Assembly: GCA_027717925.1 (NCBI GenBank)
Contig: JALLON010000017.1
Span: forward strand, 1 to 19,802
DNA: 19,802 nucleotides
Source of the DNA: Acidobacteria bacterium AH-259-G07
GTDB lineage: Bacteria; Acidobacteriota; UBA6911; RPQK01; JADFOI01
Reading direction: 5' to 3'
Shown here: positions 1 to 7,661 of the stretch, in pieces
How the letters are laid out: the number at the start of each line of letters is the position of its first letter
Numbering within the stretch: position 1 is the first letter of the stretch
Made by a program: the position numbers and the translations under genes
Notes under the pieces: model-generated
Told to the model about the DNA's origin: nothing
The model's database searches: none
What the model saw: the letters and a program-made list of their open reading frames with translations, nothing else

Positions 1-309
1 GTAAGGATCTCCGGTGCGGATGAAATAAGGGCTGATTCCTTTCCCTCTGGGCGGAACTTCCCGCGACACCGGCATATCCAAGAGCCGGTCACATTCCTTC
101 AGCAACCTCTGGTACACGGCCATGGCCCTCGGATCACTCTTCACTCGTTCTCTCAAAGCAGGCAGCTCTTCTTGGGTGAAGTGCAGATAGGGATGTTGCA
201 AGTTCTTGCGCATGAGCGGTTCCAGAGATGCAGGGTTCGGTTGGGCGAACAAAGCCGAAATGAGAAATGAGCTTAAAGCTATAAGTATAAGTGATTTAAG
301 TAACTTCAT
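1..309 (-). CDS. Heparinase II/III-like exported protein, 5' part only
   Basis: Reading right to left, an ATG at 309 opens a frame that stays open to the window edge (103 codons seen, no stop). The N-terminus is a clear signal peptide: MKLLK, then a hydrophobic run, ending near SALFAQ. The mature start, with HPYLHFTQEELPALRERVK followed by SDPRAMAVYQRLLKECDRLL, resembles the N-terminal helical region of heparinase II/III and alginate-lyase type proteins, where 'HPRLFFT..E...LR.R...DP' is common. The catalytic barrel and the lyase residues lie outside the window, so the activity cannot be checked. It is third in a same-strand row after the barrel lipoprotein and the cupin, with a 184-bp gap before it that could hold its own promoter. 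The family call is moderate; that it is a real exported protein gene is more certain. Confidence 0.62.
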   Translation of the reverse strand, partial: MKLLKSLILIALSSFLISALFAQPNPASLEPLMRKNLQHPYLHFTQEELPALRERVKSDPRAMAVYQRLLKECDRLLDMPVSREVPPRGKGISPYFIRTGDPY

Positions 310-493
310 GCGAGACCTCTTTTGCGTTGGATCATGGCCTCAAATCACAAGCTTGCCCAGTGGACCACCGGCCAATGTTGCCCCAAATTCGCTCTGGATT
401 TGTGATGAGTGGAATCAACAAATATGTTAAGTATATTATTGAAATTCTAAGGAAGCCAGTTTTTTCTCGGCCTATCCTGGGAGTGGGGATTGC

Positions 494-919
494 TCATTCA
501 CCGAGCTTCGGCCCTTTGTATGAGTCTCCTTTGAATTCCACGATCAGAAATTCGAGTGTCGTGTCCCCCACGTTTTCTCCATCGTGCAGTGCCCCACTGG
601 GTCGATTGTTGACATCCCCCGGCTGATTGAAGTGATAGGTGACTTTGCCGTCAGCGTGGGTGTGCTTGAGCTTTCCACCCTGCATCGTGACGGCAACGTA
701 GGGACGGTGCATATGATAGGGTTCTTTTTCGCCGGGATTCAGAAGTACCCGCATCACCCGGCACCATTCGTTTTCAAGAACCACACTGTAGATATGCGGA
801 GCGATCTCAGGGGGCTCGTACTTGGGATCGATCTTGTGTTCCTTCAGCTGGGCTGTAAGGGGTGCGACTGCGCACACCAAAATTAAGACACTCACGGCGA
901 TCTTAGGCGTTCCATTCAT
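494..919 (-). CDS. Exported small cupin-domain protein
   Basis: This 141-residue protein has an N-terminal signal peptide (about residues 1-23, likely cut after LTA). The rest looks like a single cupin barrel. The first cupin motif is visible as G63-E64 with P67-Y-H-M-H71, ending at GG near 81-82, and H112 in GALHDG could be a further metal ligand. The glutamate usual in cupin motif 1 is not obvious. The start is well supported: an AGGAGG ribosome site lies 8 bases before the ATG, and it overlaps the stop region of the upstream barrel lipoprotein gene, only 13 bases away, so the two are almost certainly co-transcribed and possibly translationally coupled. Its substrate is unknown; sugar binding or isomerisation in the periplasm fits the neighbours but is inference. 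Confidence 0.72.
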   Translation of the reverse strand: MNGTPKIAVSVLILVCAVAPLTAQLKEHKIDPKYEPPEIAPHIYSVVLENEWCRVMRVLLNPGEKEPYHMHRPYVAVTMQGGKLKHTHADGKVTYHFNQPGDVNNRPSGALHDGENVGDTTLEFLIVEFKGDSYKGPKLGE

Positions 920-932
920 TGTAAAGCTCCTC

Positions 933-2516
933 CTAATACTTGGGTTTCAGATTGGACTTCGCGACCCAGGCCAGAGTTGCCCAGGTCAAACGCATGCGGT
1001 GGCGGAGACTCTTTTGCCGCGCTTCGGGATCGACGGGTGCCGACTCTACTTTGCGGCTGAGCCAATTGCCACCCTCGCCAAGAGCCCAGGTCCGTGCAAA
1101 GTCATACACCCGCCGATCGAAGAGTGCCAACAGGAGGAATCTCCATTGCTCGTCGGGACTTCCTTCCCCCTGGCCCCCGATGGTGGCGGCGATGCGGTGC
1201 TCGGGACGTATCACATACTTTACCCAGGTGTTGGCGATGCGCTGCATGTCTGTTCTGCTGAAAACGATGCCATTTTCATAACATCGATAAGCAAAGAGCA
1301 CATTCGGCCCCGCGTGTCCAATGTCTTCGGGTTCCTGTGATCCCGTTGAACCCACTTTCCCCTCTTTGAGCCAGTAGGGCCAAAGATAGGCCTCCGTCTC
1401 CCCGATGTAGTCCATGTTATTCTTGAATGCCCGCGCCAGTTTTGTCACACGGTCCCGGTAAAGGGGGTCTCCGCTGATCCGCCCGAGTTCCAGCATCGCC
1501 AGCCCGAGAACGTTGGACTGGTTAATCGGAAGGTCCAGTCCTGCACTCCATTGTGGTGCGCTTCGGCGGGCAACGTACCAGCCCTCTCCCTCCTGGTTCT
1601 CTCGCCACTCGTCGTCATGCACCGCCACGGCGAGCTCCACCGCTTCGATATATTGTTCGGCCTTCTTATCGAAATTTCCCTTGCGGCGCAGTGTCTCCGA
1701 TTCCTTCACCAGGCGGGCGAAGTAGGCCAAGGGGAAGCAGCTGGTTCCCGTGTTGGTGATGCGAGGGTAGCGTCCCTCGACCATCTCAAACTCTTCCTCG
1801 ACCGGGATCCGCTCGGCCGCCGTCCCTGCGGCTCCTAAATCGAAGAGGCTATATTGCCGGCGCCAGCCTTTCACTTCATGAGGTTCAAACTGAGTCGGTG
1901 CATAATGCCCACCGTTCGCGCCTTCCGTTTCCATGGTCAGGTTGTTCCAGTGAAAGGCCTTTTCATGCGAACTGCCGGCGTCGCGAAGGAACGTCAGGTT
2001 GAAACGCGTGCGGTCCAGGTGCTCCACACGCAAGACATGAGAACCCAGTCCCGGAGTTTTCTTTCCCCTCCATTGGTACAGGGCCGGCGTCAAAAAGGAG
2101 AGCGTCGGTTCTCCAGCAGCGTTTTTCAGGATAACCTGTCCCGAGAGGTAGGTATCCTCCGTCCTCCAGGCTGGCAGATAAAGGCCGCGGTGATCGGGCA
2201 GGCCCCTCTCCACGTCCCGCAGTGACAGAAGGCGGTCAGCGTGCTGAATAAAACTCTCCAGGTATCGAGTTTCACCTGTGGCTTCGTACACGAACAGATA
2301 AGCCAGCAGCCCGTCTCCGGACATCCACCCGTGAATTCTTTCCGAACTGGTCAAAGTGATAGGGTCGTAGCCCTTGGATAGTGTGTCATAGTGCTCCACG
2401 AACAGATTGAGGTCAGCAGCGAGGTTGGGGGCGCTGGTGAGGACAAGACAGCCCGCTGCAGTCAAGATGAGTAAACAGCAAAGGAACGGGCATTTAAAGT
2501 GTCGCATCTCACACAC
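933..2516 (-). CDS. Putative lipoprotein with (alpha/alpha)-barrel-like fold, function unknown
   Basis: The protein has 527 residues from a GTG start at 2516, supported by an AGAAGAGG ribosome site six bases upstream; an ATG three codons later (2507) lacks that spacing. The N-terminus is hydrophobic with a possible lipobox LTAAGC (Cys23), or else a type I signal peptide cut near NLAA. The body is rich in helices with aromatic and acidic patches, such as IHGWMSGDGLLAYLF (61-75), INQSNVLGLAMLELGR (331-346) and EDIGHAGPNVLFAYRCYENG (397-416). Helix-turn repeats of this type occur in (alpha/alpha)6 toroid proteins such as unsaturated-glycan hydrolases, C5-epimerases and polysaccharide lyases. No specific family is recognised, so a carbohydrate-active role is inference, helped by the heparinase-like gene downstream. 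The longest antisense frames lack ribosome sites and were ignored. Confidence 0.7.
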   Translation of the reverse strand: MCEMRHFKCPFLCCLLILTAAGCLVLTSAPNLAADLNLFVEHYDTLSKGYDPITLTSSERIHGWMSGDGLLAYLFVYEATGETRYLESFIQHADRLLSLRDVERGLPDHRGLYLPAWRTEDTYLSGQVILKNAAGEPTLSFLTPALYQWRGKKTPGLGSHVLRVEHLDRTRFNLTFLRDAGSSHEKAFHWNNLTMETEGANGGHYAPTQFEPHEVKGWRRQYSLFDLGAAGTAAERIPVEEEFEMVEGRYPRITNTGTSCFPLAYFARLVKESETLRRKGNFDKKAEQYIEAVELAVAVHDDEWRENQEGEGWYVARRSAPQWSAGLDLPINQSNVLGLAMLELGRISGDPLYRDRVTKLARAFKNNMDYIGETEAYLWPYWLKEGKVGSTGSQEPEDIGHAGPNVLFAYRCYENGIVFSRTDMQRIANTWVKYVIRPEHRIAATIGGQGEGSPDEQWRFLLLALFDRRVYDFARTWALGEGGNWLSRKVESAPVDPEARQKSLRHRMRLTWATLAWVAKSNLKPKY

Positions 2517-2677
2517 GCAGAGCCTCTTCTAGTAAAATTTTGTTAAAGCCTAATCGATGAATATTAGTAGTATACTTCAGGCAGAGTTGTTGAAGTACTG
2601 GAAAAAGTTGCCCGTGACTCCGATTCACTTGGGGCATGAAATACGGGCAGTGACCCATGAAAAACTGGGAGGGCCTC

Positions 2678-3964
2678 ATGGTGCAATTCAATTGGCGGAC
2701 CGGGATAGCGACAGGACTCGTATTTCTGTCAGGGCTGGGAACGGGATTGTTGATCAGTTCCAGCAGAACTGTCAACGGGAAAAACATCGTCGTTGCAGCC
2801 TCCTGGCTGCCTGACTTCGCCACCATTACGGCCGACGACATAAAGGTGGTAGAGCGTGCCTTGGATCAAGTCCCAGAGGGAGCCATGACAGATCAAACAA
2901 AAGTTGTGGGCCGTAACCTCATTCTACCTATTGAGGCAGGAGAGCCAATTCGGGAGGATGACCTTTTCCCACTTACGGAATACGACAAGGACCTGGAACT
3001 GCTCCGATTCGCTTTTCTCCCCCGCCTGTGGTCCGCACCCGGCATGAATGAGCTCATTATGGAGGATGGGCAGATCTACCCTTCCTCCAACTCAATTGAC
3101 GAGGTTGAGCAGAGGATAAGGGAGTACGTGATCGATGCGTCCCTTTTCAAAGATGCTTACGAGAAGCTGAAAATCCTGAAGGATTCTTTCCTTGAAGAGC
3201 ATGTTTTCGAGCTCGAGTACAGACTGGGGAAGATCTATAAGGCCCACGCCTATTTTTCGCCCAGCCCGAACACGGGCTCCCCCTGTGCGGCCCTCATCAT
3301 ACCGGGAACCGGCCACAACGCCTCTTCTGGGATCTTTCGAAGGGATTCGAACACCTACTACGGAAATATCCTGGAAATCACCAAGCCGTCTTGTGACAGC
3401 TTCGTTTTCGTCAAGCCTAATGAAGATTTTCTTGCCATCCACAACGGTGAAAAAAAGTTGAGCTATGATTTTCTTGTCCCTTACCTGATAAACCATGGAG
3501 GATCGTATGCAGCACACTACGTCATCAATACGCTGGCCATAAGCAAGTATCTTAAGAAGGAGTATGATCAAGTCTTCGTCCTGGGGCTTTCCCAGGGGGG
3601 TCAGGCCGCATTCTTGAACGCATTACAGTCGGAACCCACAGCGGCTGTGGTGTCCTCGGGCTTTTCAGTTCTCCGGAGAAAGTTGAACTGGGGAACCCTA
3701 GTTGGGATTATCATCCCTGGGCTTTACAAAGACTTTAGCCTCGAGAAAATCTTCTCCATCGTAGAAAAATCGCCCACGCACTTTCTATTCACCTACGGGA
3801 GAAATGAATTTGGAACCAACAAGATTGAAGCAGAAGAGGAGTGCAGCTGCGACTTTTTCGAGCCCCTGAGCAATGTAACTTGTCTGATTCATGACCGAGG
3901 GCACATCTTTCCTGAAACCGCCGTCAGGGATTTTATCGTGTCTCAGTTAGCCGTAACCCGCTGA
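2678..3964 (+). CDS. SAF-domain / alpha-beta hydrolase fusion, membrane anchored
   Basis: The start at 2678 is chosen because GGGAGGG lies four bases upstream; an ATG at 2657 would add seven residues without such a site. The 428-residue product has one N-terminal membrane segment (about 8-27). Residues about 36-96 then resemble the SAF domain of CpaB/RcpC pilus-assembly proteins: a start like VVAASWLP, then ITADDI, VPEGA, VVGR and AGEPIREDDL. A linker follows, then an alpha/beta hydrolase: oxyanion-type IPGTGHN (208-214), nucleophile elbow G303-L-S305-Q-G, and a late histidine in HDRGHIF (H409). The acid residue is uncertain, perhaps near E377 or D392. The anchor puts the domains outside the cytoplasmic membrane. 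No Flp pilus genes are nearby. An esterase or peptidase-like role is possible; the substrate is unknown. Confidence 0.75.
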   Translation: MVQFNWRTGIATGLVFLSGLGTGLLISSSRTVNGKNIVVAASWLPDFATITADDIKVVERALDQVPEGAMTDQTKVVGRNLILPIEAGEPIREDDLFPLTEYDKDLELLRFAFLPRLWSAPGMNELIMEDGQIYPSSNSIDEVEQRIREYVIDASLFKDAYEKLKILKDSFLEEHVFELEYRLGKIYKAHAYFSPSPNTGSPCAALIIPGTGHNASSGIFRRDSNTYYGNILEITKPSCDSFVFVKPNEDFLAIHNGEKKLSYDFLVPYLINHGGSYAAHYVINTLAISKYLKKEYDQVFVLGLSQGGQAAFLNALQSEPTAAVVSSGFSVLRRKLNWGTLVGIIIPGLYKDFSLEKIFSIVEKSPTHFLFTYGRNEFGTNKIEAEEECSCDFFEPLSNVTCLIHDRGHIFPETAVRDFIVSQLAVTR

Positions 3965-4022
3965 GTCGAGGGTTCACCGGGTTGCATTGACTTTCCCGGC
4001 AAAAGCACAAACGCGTTAGAAT

Positions 4023-5060
4023 ATGGCTAAGAAGCAAAAAATGGATTCGAAAATAACCTTCAGCTTTGTGACCGTCACTTGTCTGCTTTTGACGGGCATC
4101 CAGGGCCGTGCCCACGACCCGAAGAGCGATCCTTCTTTCAGGCACTTCAACAAGGTTATCGAAAAACTGGAGCGCGGCGCTCTGGTCAATGGCATGTATG
4201 TCAGCAGCCTGGACCCTTCGAATGCCCTCGGTCTGGTCAATTCCAATGGCTGGCAAGTTGGGGAGGAAATCTACACCAGGCCCGCGATCGATTTCCTCTT
4301 CATTGAGATGGAGCATGAGCCCTTCAACCTGGAGAAACTGCGCTCTTTCCTGCTGACGCTTTTCTCCAGGCGCGAGGTATTTTTGAAAGGGAACCTGCAG
4401 CCGAATATCGTGCCGATTGTCTTGCTTCCTGCCGCCGCCAGCCAGGCGTTTCACACTTACATCAAGCAGGTTCTGGATCTGGGCGTATTCGGAGTGAAAC
4501 TCCCGATGGTGCAAAATGCGGATCAAGCCAGGCGATTCGTCAAAGCCTGTCGTTATCCCCAGCCCACAGCCTCACCCATCTCCAGACCGCGTGGAACGCG
4601 CGGCGTTTACCCTGTGTGGGCTTCCTACCTGTGGGGTTTGACCCAGAGGGAATACATCGAGCGCGCCGATGTGTGGCCATTGAACCCTCACGGTGATCTT
4701 ATGGCCCTCGTTCATATTGAAGATCACCAGGGTGTCGAGAATGTGGACGCTATTCTAGACGTTCCCGGCATAACCGCAGTCACCTTCGGTCCCCTTGACT
4801 ACAGTTTCAGCATTGGACGTCCCAACGATACAACCCATCCCCAAGTTCAGGCTGCCTTTCGGAAAGTGAAGGATGCCTGCGATCGTCGGGACATCCCTCT
4901 CATCGTGTGGGCCGATGAGACCAACATTCAGCAACGGATCGATCAGGGGTACAAGATGTTGGTCATCGGCACCGATACGGACAATGACCTGGGAGAGAGC
5001 CCCAGGTGGGGCAATCGCGGCGCCGGCAAGGTACTCGATTATCTTCGTCAGAGGAAATAA
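4023..5060 (+). CDS. Exported HpaI/HpcH-family aldolase-like protein
   Basis: The 345-residue protein carries the class II pyruvate-aldolase fold signature of the HpcH/HpaI family. Seen are DFLFIEMEHEPF (base histidine H98), GVKLPMVQNADQARRFVKACRYP (154-179, shown by ends only: GVKLP and CRYP), the metal ligand E233 in ALVHIED, and D259 in GPLDYS. These enzymes normally split 2-keto-3-deoxy acids to pyruvate and an aldehyde in the cytoplasm. Two things are odd. The first 30 residues form a signal peptide (KITF, hydrophobic run, then IQGRA before HDP), implying export. And at the position of the catalytic arginine of HpaI (PVVRPSW in E. coli) this protein reads PIVLLP, so Leu134 seems to replace Arg. 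No strong ribosome site precedes the ATG at 4023; a second ATG at 4041 would also keep the signal peptide. Confidence 0.78.
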   Translation: MAKKQKMDSKITFSFVTVTCLLLTGIQGRAHDPKSDPSFRHFNKVIEKLERGALVNGMYVSSLDPSNALGLVNSNGWQVGEEIYTRPAIDFLFIEMEHEPFNLEKLRSFLLTLFSRREVFLKGNLQPNIVPIVLLPAAASQAFHTYIKQVLDLGVFGVKLPMVQNADQARRFVKACRYPQPTASPISRPRGTRGVYPVWASYLWGLTQREYIERADVWPLNPHGDLMALVHIEDHQGVENVDAILDVPGITAVTFGPLDYSFSIGRPNDTTHPQVQAAFRKVKDACDRRDIPLIVWADETNIQQRIDQGYKMLVIGTDTDNDLGESPRWGNRGAGKVLDYLRQRK

Positions 5061-5389
5061 CCAAGAGCACTACTGCAATCGAGCGACTTCTCCGGAAATG
5101 TCGAATCTTGAGGTATACTGCCTGCCTTTGTAAAGGAGAGAGCATTCAAGAACGTTCGATTCGATACTGACAATGCTGGATTGGAGAGTTTCTGGGGCCT
5201 CCCTCTCATCTCACCCAATACCCGTGTGTCTCCTTTCACCCCTCTTTTCCACCTTTCCCACTCGCCCTCACTTAAATTGTCCACAAACACCTGTTCATAC
5301 CCACTAACACCTGACTCCACCCCTCACAAACCGCTCCTTGACCTCTTTTCTCCCCCACAATACAATCGGTCGAAAAAGGAAATTCCTAT
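5061..5389. other. Gene-free stretch with strong C-over-G bias
   Basis: No convincing gene is seen between the aldolase-like gene and the dehydrogenase remnant. The core (about 5199-5366) is very poor in G on the plus strand: by direct count 54 C to 9 G in 5221-5340. Open frames on both strands here have low-complexity products and no recognisable domain. A TATACT box (near 5114) and an AAGGAG-like site (near 5134) occur but are followed by no usable frame. It may be decayed sequence or the flank of a lost insert. Confidence 0.5.
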
Positions 5390-5563
5390 TCACCAGGTTA
5401 GAATTCCATCGGCTCCAGGAACAAGTTTTAGCACTTCCTCCTCATTCCCCGTTTTTGCCTCAATGAGCTTTGCCCCCACTTCACTAAGGATTTGACGCTC
5501 TATGTCTAAATCCTTCCAGGCGTAATCTGTCACCAGGACTGTAAGCGATGGTTTCTGAAACAA
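5390..5563 (-). pseudogene. 5' remnant of a D-2-hydroxyacid dehydrogenase gene
   Basis: On the minus strand a frame of 57 codons begins at a TTG (5563), preceded by an AAGGA site, and ends at TGA (5392-5390). It reads PSLTVLVTDYAWKDLDIERQ, then ILSEVGAKLIEAKTGNEEEV and LKLVPGADGILT. This matches the usual N-terminus of phosphoglycerate dehydrogenase-like or CtBP-like D-2-hydroxyacid dehydrogenases ('LVTDY.W.DLDIE...L...GA.L..A...EEE......ADGIL'). The family is normally 310-350 residues. Here homology stops after ILT and the following sequence, in the C-rich stretch, shows no NAD-binding Rossmann motif. It begins 27 bases after the mltD-like stop on the same strand, so it was probably the next gene of that operon before being cut off. 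Family call from pattern recognition only. Confidence 0.6.
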
Positions 5564-5590
5564 GTGTCTTTCCTTCTCCGTCTTCCGGAG

Positions 5591-7090
5591 TCACGGAATG
5601 AGAAGCACCTGACCCAAGTGGATACGGTGAGGGTTGTCAATCTGGTTTGCACGCTGAAGAAGTCTGACGGAAGTGTCGAATTGCCGGGCGATCCTAATCA
5701 AGGTATCGCCCGACCGCACACGGTATTGGGCCGGTCGCTGGGAAGCTCCGGAGACGAGAAGAAGCTGTCGCGGGTAGATCCGGTTCGAATTGCTGATGTT
5801 GTTGACACGCTGCAGATTACCAACAGAGGTACCGAATCTGCCGGCAATGGAGCTCAAGGTATCACCATATTGGACTCGGTAACGAGCCGAACCATCTGCG
5901 GCTACCGTGACCGGGCCGCTGGCCGGAGGAGCTTTCTTGAGAGCCGCAGTGACCATTTGGCCGCTGCCCTCAGGAACACGGAGCTTGACTCCGACGGGAA
6001 CAATCTTAGACCTTTTCCAGATGTAGTTTTTGATCTGCGGATTATACGCTTGGAGAACACTCTCCGTCAGTTCCGGAATTTGGGTGAAATGGCTCACGTG
6101 ATATGCCTTTTTCAAAGAGACGGTGTCAAACCGCAAAGGAGGAGCAATTTCTAAAGGTCCAAAGTATTCTGTATAGTTTCGGGCCACTTCAATCGCCGCC
6201 AAGAATTCCGCATAAAAATTCTTGCCGGCAAATCCGAATGCTCGGGATCGGTAGTGTTCGATAATTTTGAGCAGGTCGTTGCCAAACCGATTCTTGGCGC
6301 GCAGCATTCCGTTGCGACCATGATTAAAGGCCGTCACAGCCAGAGGCCAGTTCCCCAACACGTCATAATTCTCCCCAAGCAGCCGCGCTGCAGCTTCGGT
6401 TGATTTCAAAGGGTCGAGGCGTTCGTCGACATAATGATTAATCCTCAGGAACCGGCGACCCGTACTGTACATGAACTGCCAGATGCCTGCCGCCCCTCGT
6501 TTGGAATAAGCCCTGTAATCAAAAGAAGACTCGACGTGAGGTAAAAGAGCGAGTTCTTCAGGCAGATCGTGCGTCTGAAAGATTTTTACGATCTTGTTTA
6601 AATATTGTCCGGAGCGAATCAGACTGTCCCGAAACTTTTCCTTGATCCCACGTTGAGGGTGGATGTTCCCCCGCAGTTTCCCGAGTAAGGAAGAAGAAGG
6701 AACGTAGCCGTGGGACTCGAGAAGTTGGATGATCTTCCGGTGTTCTTTGTTGAGCTTTGCGGAATTTACTCCATATCTTCTGATTTCATTAAAGACTTGT
6801 TGCAGCTCCCGTATCTTTTTTTTCAACCGCTGTTTTTGACGTCTACTTTCAGCCTGATCCCCACGAATCGCCTTATCGAACCGGACCACTTCGTAAATCA
6901 AGCGAAGATCATCTTGGTCATGAAAGACCACTTCTCTCTCGCCATAGCGGGTGAAAATCGACTTCCAAAATTCGATCTTGTCTTCAAAACCTTTGGAGGG
7001 AAAGAAGTTGGAGGTCTGACTTAAGGAGAAGGAACCAGCAGCGAGAAGGCTCGCTGGGAGAAGTAGAAAAAGCCAAAAACGCCTTAACAT
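5591..7090 (-). CDS. mltD: Membrane-bound lytic murein transglycosylase D-like, with two LysM domains
   Basis: This exported enzyme would cleave peptidoglycan glycan strands to 1,6-anhydro ends. Numbering from a GTG at 7096, the 501-residue product has a signal peptide (about 1-21, ending near LLAAGSFS), a charged coiled-coil-like stretch (about 75-125), then an SLT domain: ELALLPHVESSF with catalytic E189, GAAGIWQFM (202-209 region), and AFNHG (256-260) where the family usually has AYNAG. Two LysM modules close the protein (about 405-448 and 457-501), each with the VxxGDTLxxIAxxF pattern, for binding glycan. No clear lipobox is seen, unlike E. coli MltD. The ATG at 7090 is used here; neither start has a good ribosome site. 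It follows aroK on the same strand after a 67-base gap. Confidence 0.88.
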   Translation of the reverse strand: MLRRFWLFLLLPASLLAAGSFSLSQTSNFFPSKGFEDKIEFWKSIFTRYGEREVVFHDQDDLRLIYEVVRFDKAIRGDQAESRRQKQRLKKKIRELQQVFNEIRRYGVNSAKLNKEHRKIIQLLESHGYVPSSSLLGKLRGNIHPQRGIKEKFRDSLIRSGQYLNKIVKIFQTHDLPEELALLPHVESSFDYRAYSKRGAAGIWQFMYSTGRRFLRINHYVDERLDPLKSTEAAARLLGENYDVLGNWPLAVTAFNHGRNGMLRAKNRFGNDLLKIIEHYRSRAFGFAGKNFYAEFLAAIEVARNYTEYFGPLEIAPPLRFDTVSLKKAYHVSHFTQIPELTESVLQAYNPQIKNYIWKRSKIVPVGVKLRVPEGSGQMVTAALKKAPPASGPVTVAADGSARYRVQYGDTLSSIAGRFGTSVGNLQRVNNISNSNRIYPRQLLLVSGASQRPAQYRVRSGDTLIRIARQFDTSVRLLQRANQIDNPHRIHLGQVLLIP

Positions 7091-7157
7091 GAGCACGCTA
7101 TCTTAACAAAAGCAGCCGACAGCACAAAAGTTATAAAAGTTCGCTCTGTTACATCTA

Positions 7158-7661
7158 TTACAAAAGCGCTGTCAGTTTGTCTTCTATCTCAGCACAGATT
7201 GCCTCAGGAGACTTCCATTGGACCTCGATGTGGATGTCAGCCAGGCGATAGTACATTTCTCTCAGGTGAAAAAGAGATTCGAATTGCTCGGGGTCTTTTG
7301 CCAAAGGCCTGTGGGGCAAGTTTTTGCATCGTTCTTTTGCCAACTGAAGAGGGATTTTGAGCCACACCGAGATCCCGTGTTTTAACATAAATTCCCGGTT
7401 AAATTCACTGACGAAAGCGCCTCCTCCGAGGGCCATTACACAGGTAGTTAGGTGCTGGCTCTGAACCAAAATGTGCGACTCCAACTCACGGAAAAAGGGC
7501 TCTCCTTTCGACTCAAAGATCTCTGAAATGCGCATCTTCCGCTCTTGCTCGATCAACTCATCCAGGTCGTAAAAAGGACGATCCATTTCCCGGGCAAGGA
7601 GCGGGCCAATGGTTGACTTGCCACTTCCCATGAATCCCACTAAATAAACGTGCTTACCCAC
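7158..7661 (-). CDS. aroK: Shikimate kinase
   Basis: The enzyme phosphorylates shikimate with ATP in the fifth step of chorismate synthesis, in the cytoplasm. From the GTG at 7661 the product is 167 residues, a normal family size. It shows the P-loop GFMGSGKST (9-17), D34 in YDLDEL, R58 in FFRELE, the GGG of the Walker B-like site (79-81) and the lid-side HRPLA. Those residue numbers equal the ones known for E. coli shikimate kinase, which is the main reason for choosing this start. A GTG at 7727 would give 189 residues and a 74-base overlap with aroA. With the chosen start, GTG and the aroA stop TAA lie within the same eight bases, so translation is likely coupled. No ribosome site of its own is seen. 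Confidence 0.92.
   Translation of the reverse strand: MGKHVYLVGFMGSGKSTIGPLLAREMDRPFYDLDELIEQERKMRISEIFESKGEPFFRELESHILVQSQHLTTCVMALGGGAFVSEFNREFMLKHGISVWLKIPLQLAKERCKNLPHRPLAKDPEQFESLFHLREMYYRLADIHIEVQWKSPEAICAEIEDKLTALL

Noticed and set aside
310..493. Possible small gene or promoter in the gap before the heparinase-like gene
   Set aside because: A TATACT-like box is present on the minus strand but without a matching -35 box, and open frames here are antisense or lack a ribosome site.
2509..2841. 110-codon minus-strand frame opposite the SAF-hydrolase start
   Set aside because: It is antisense to a well-supported gene and spans the divergent promoter region; its product shows no domain.
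5048..5320. 90-codon minus-strand frame between the aldolase-like gene and the C-rich tract
   Set aside because: It overlaps the aldolase 3' end, has low-complexity composition driven by the C/G skew, and shows no recognisable motif.
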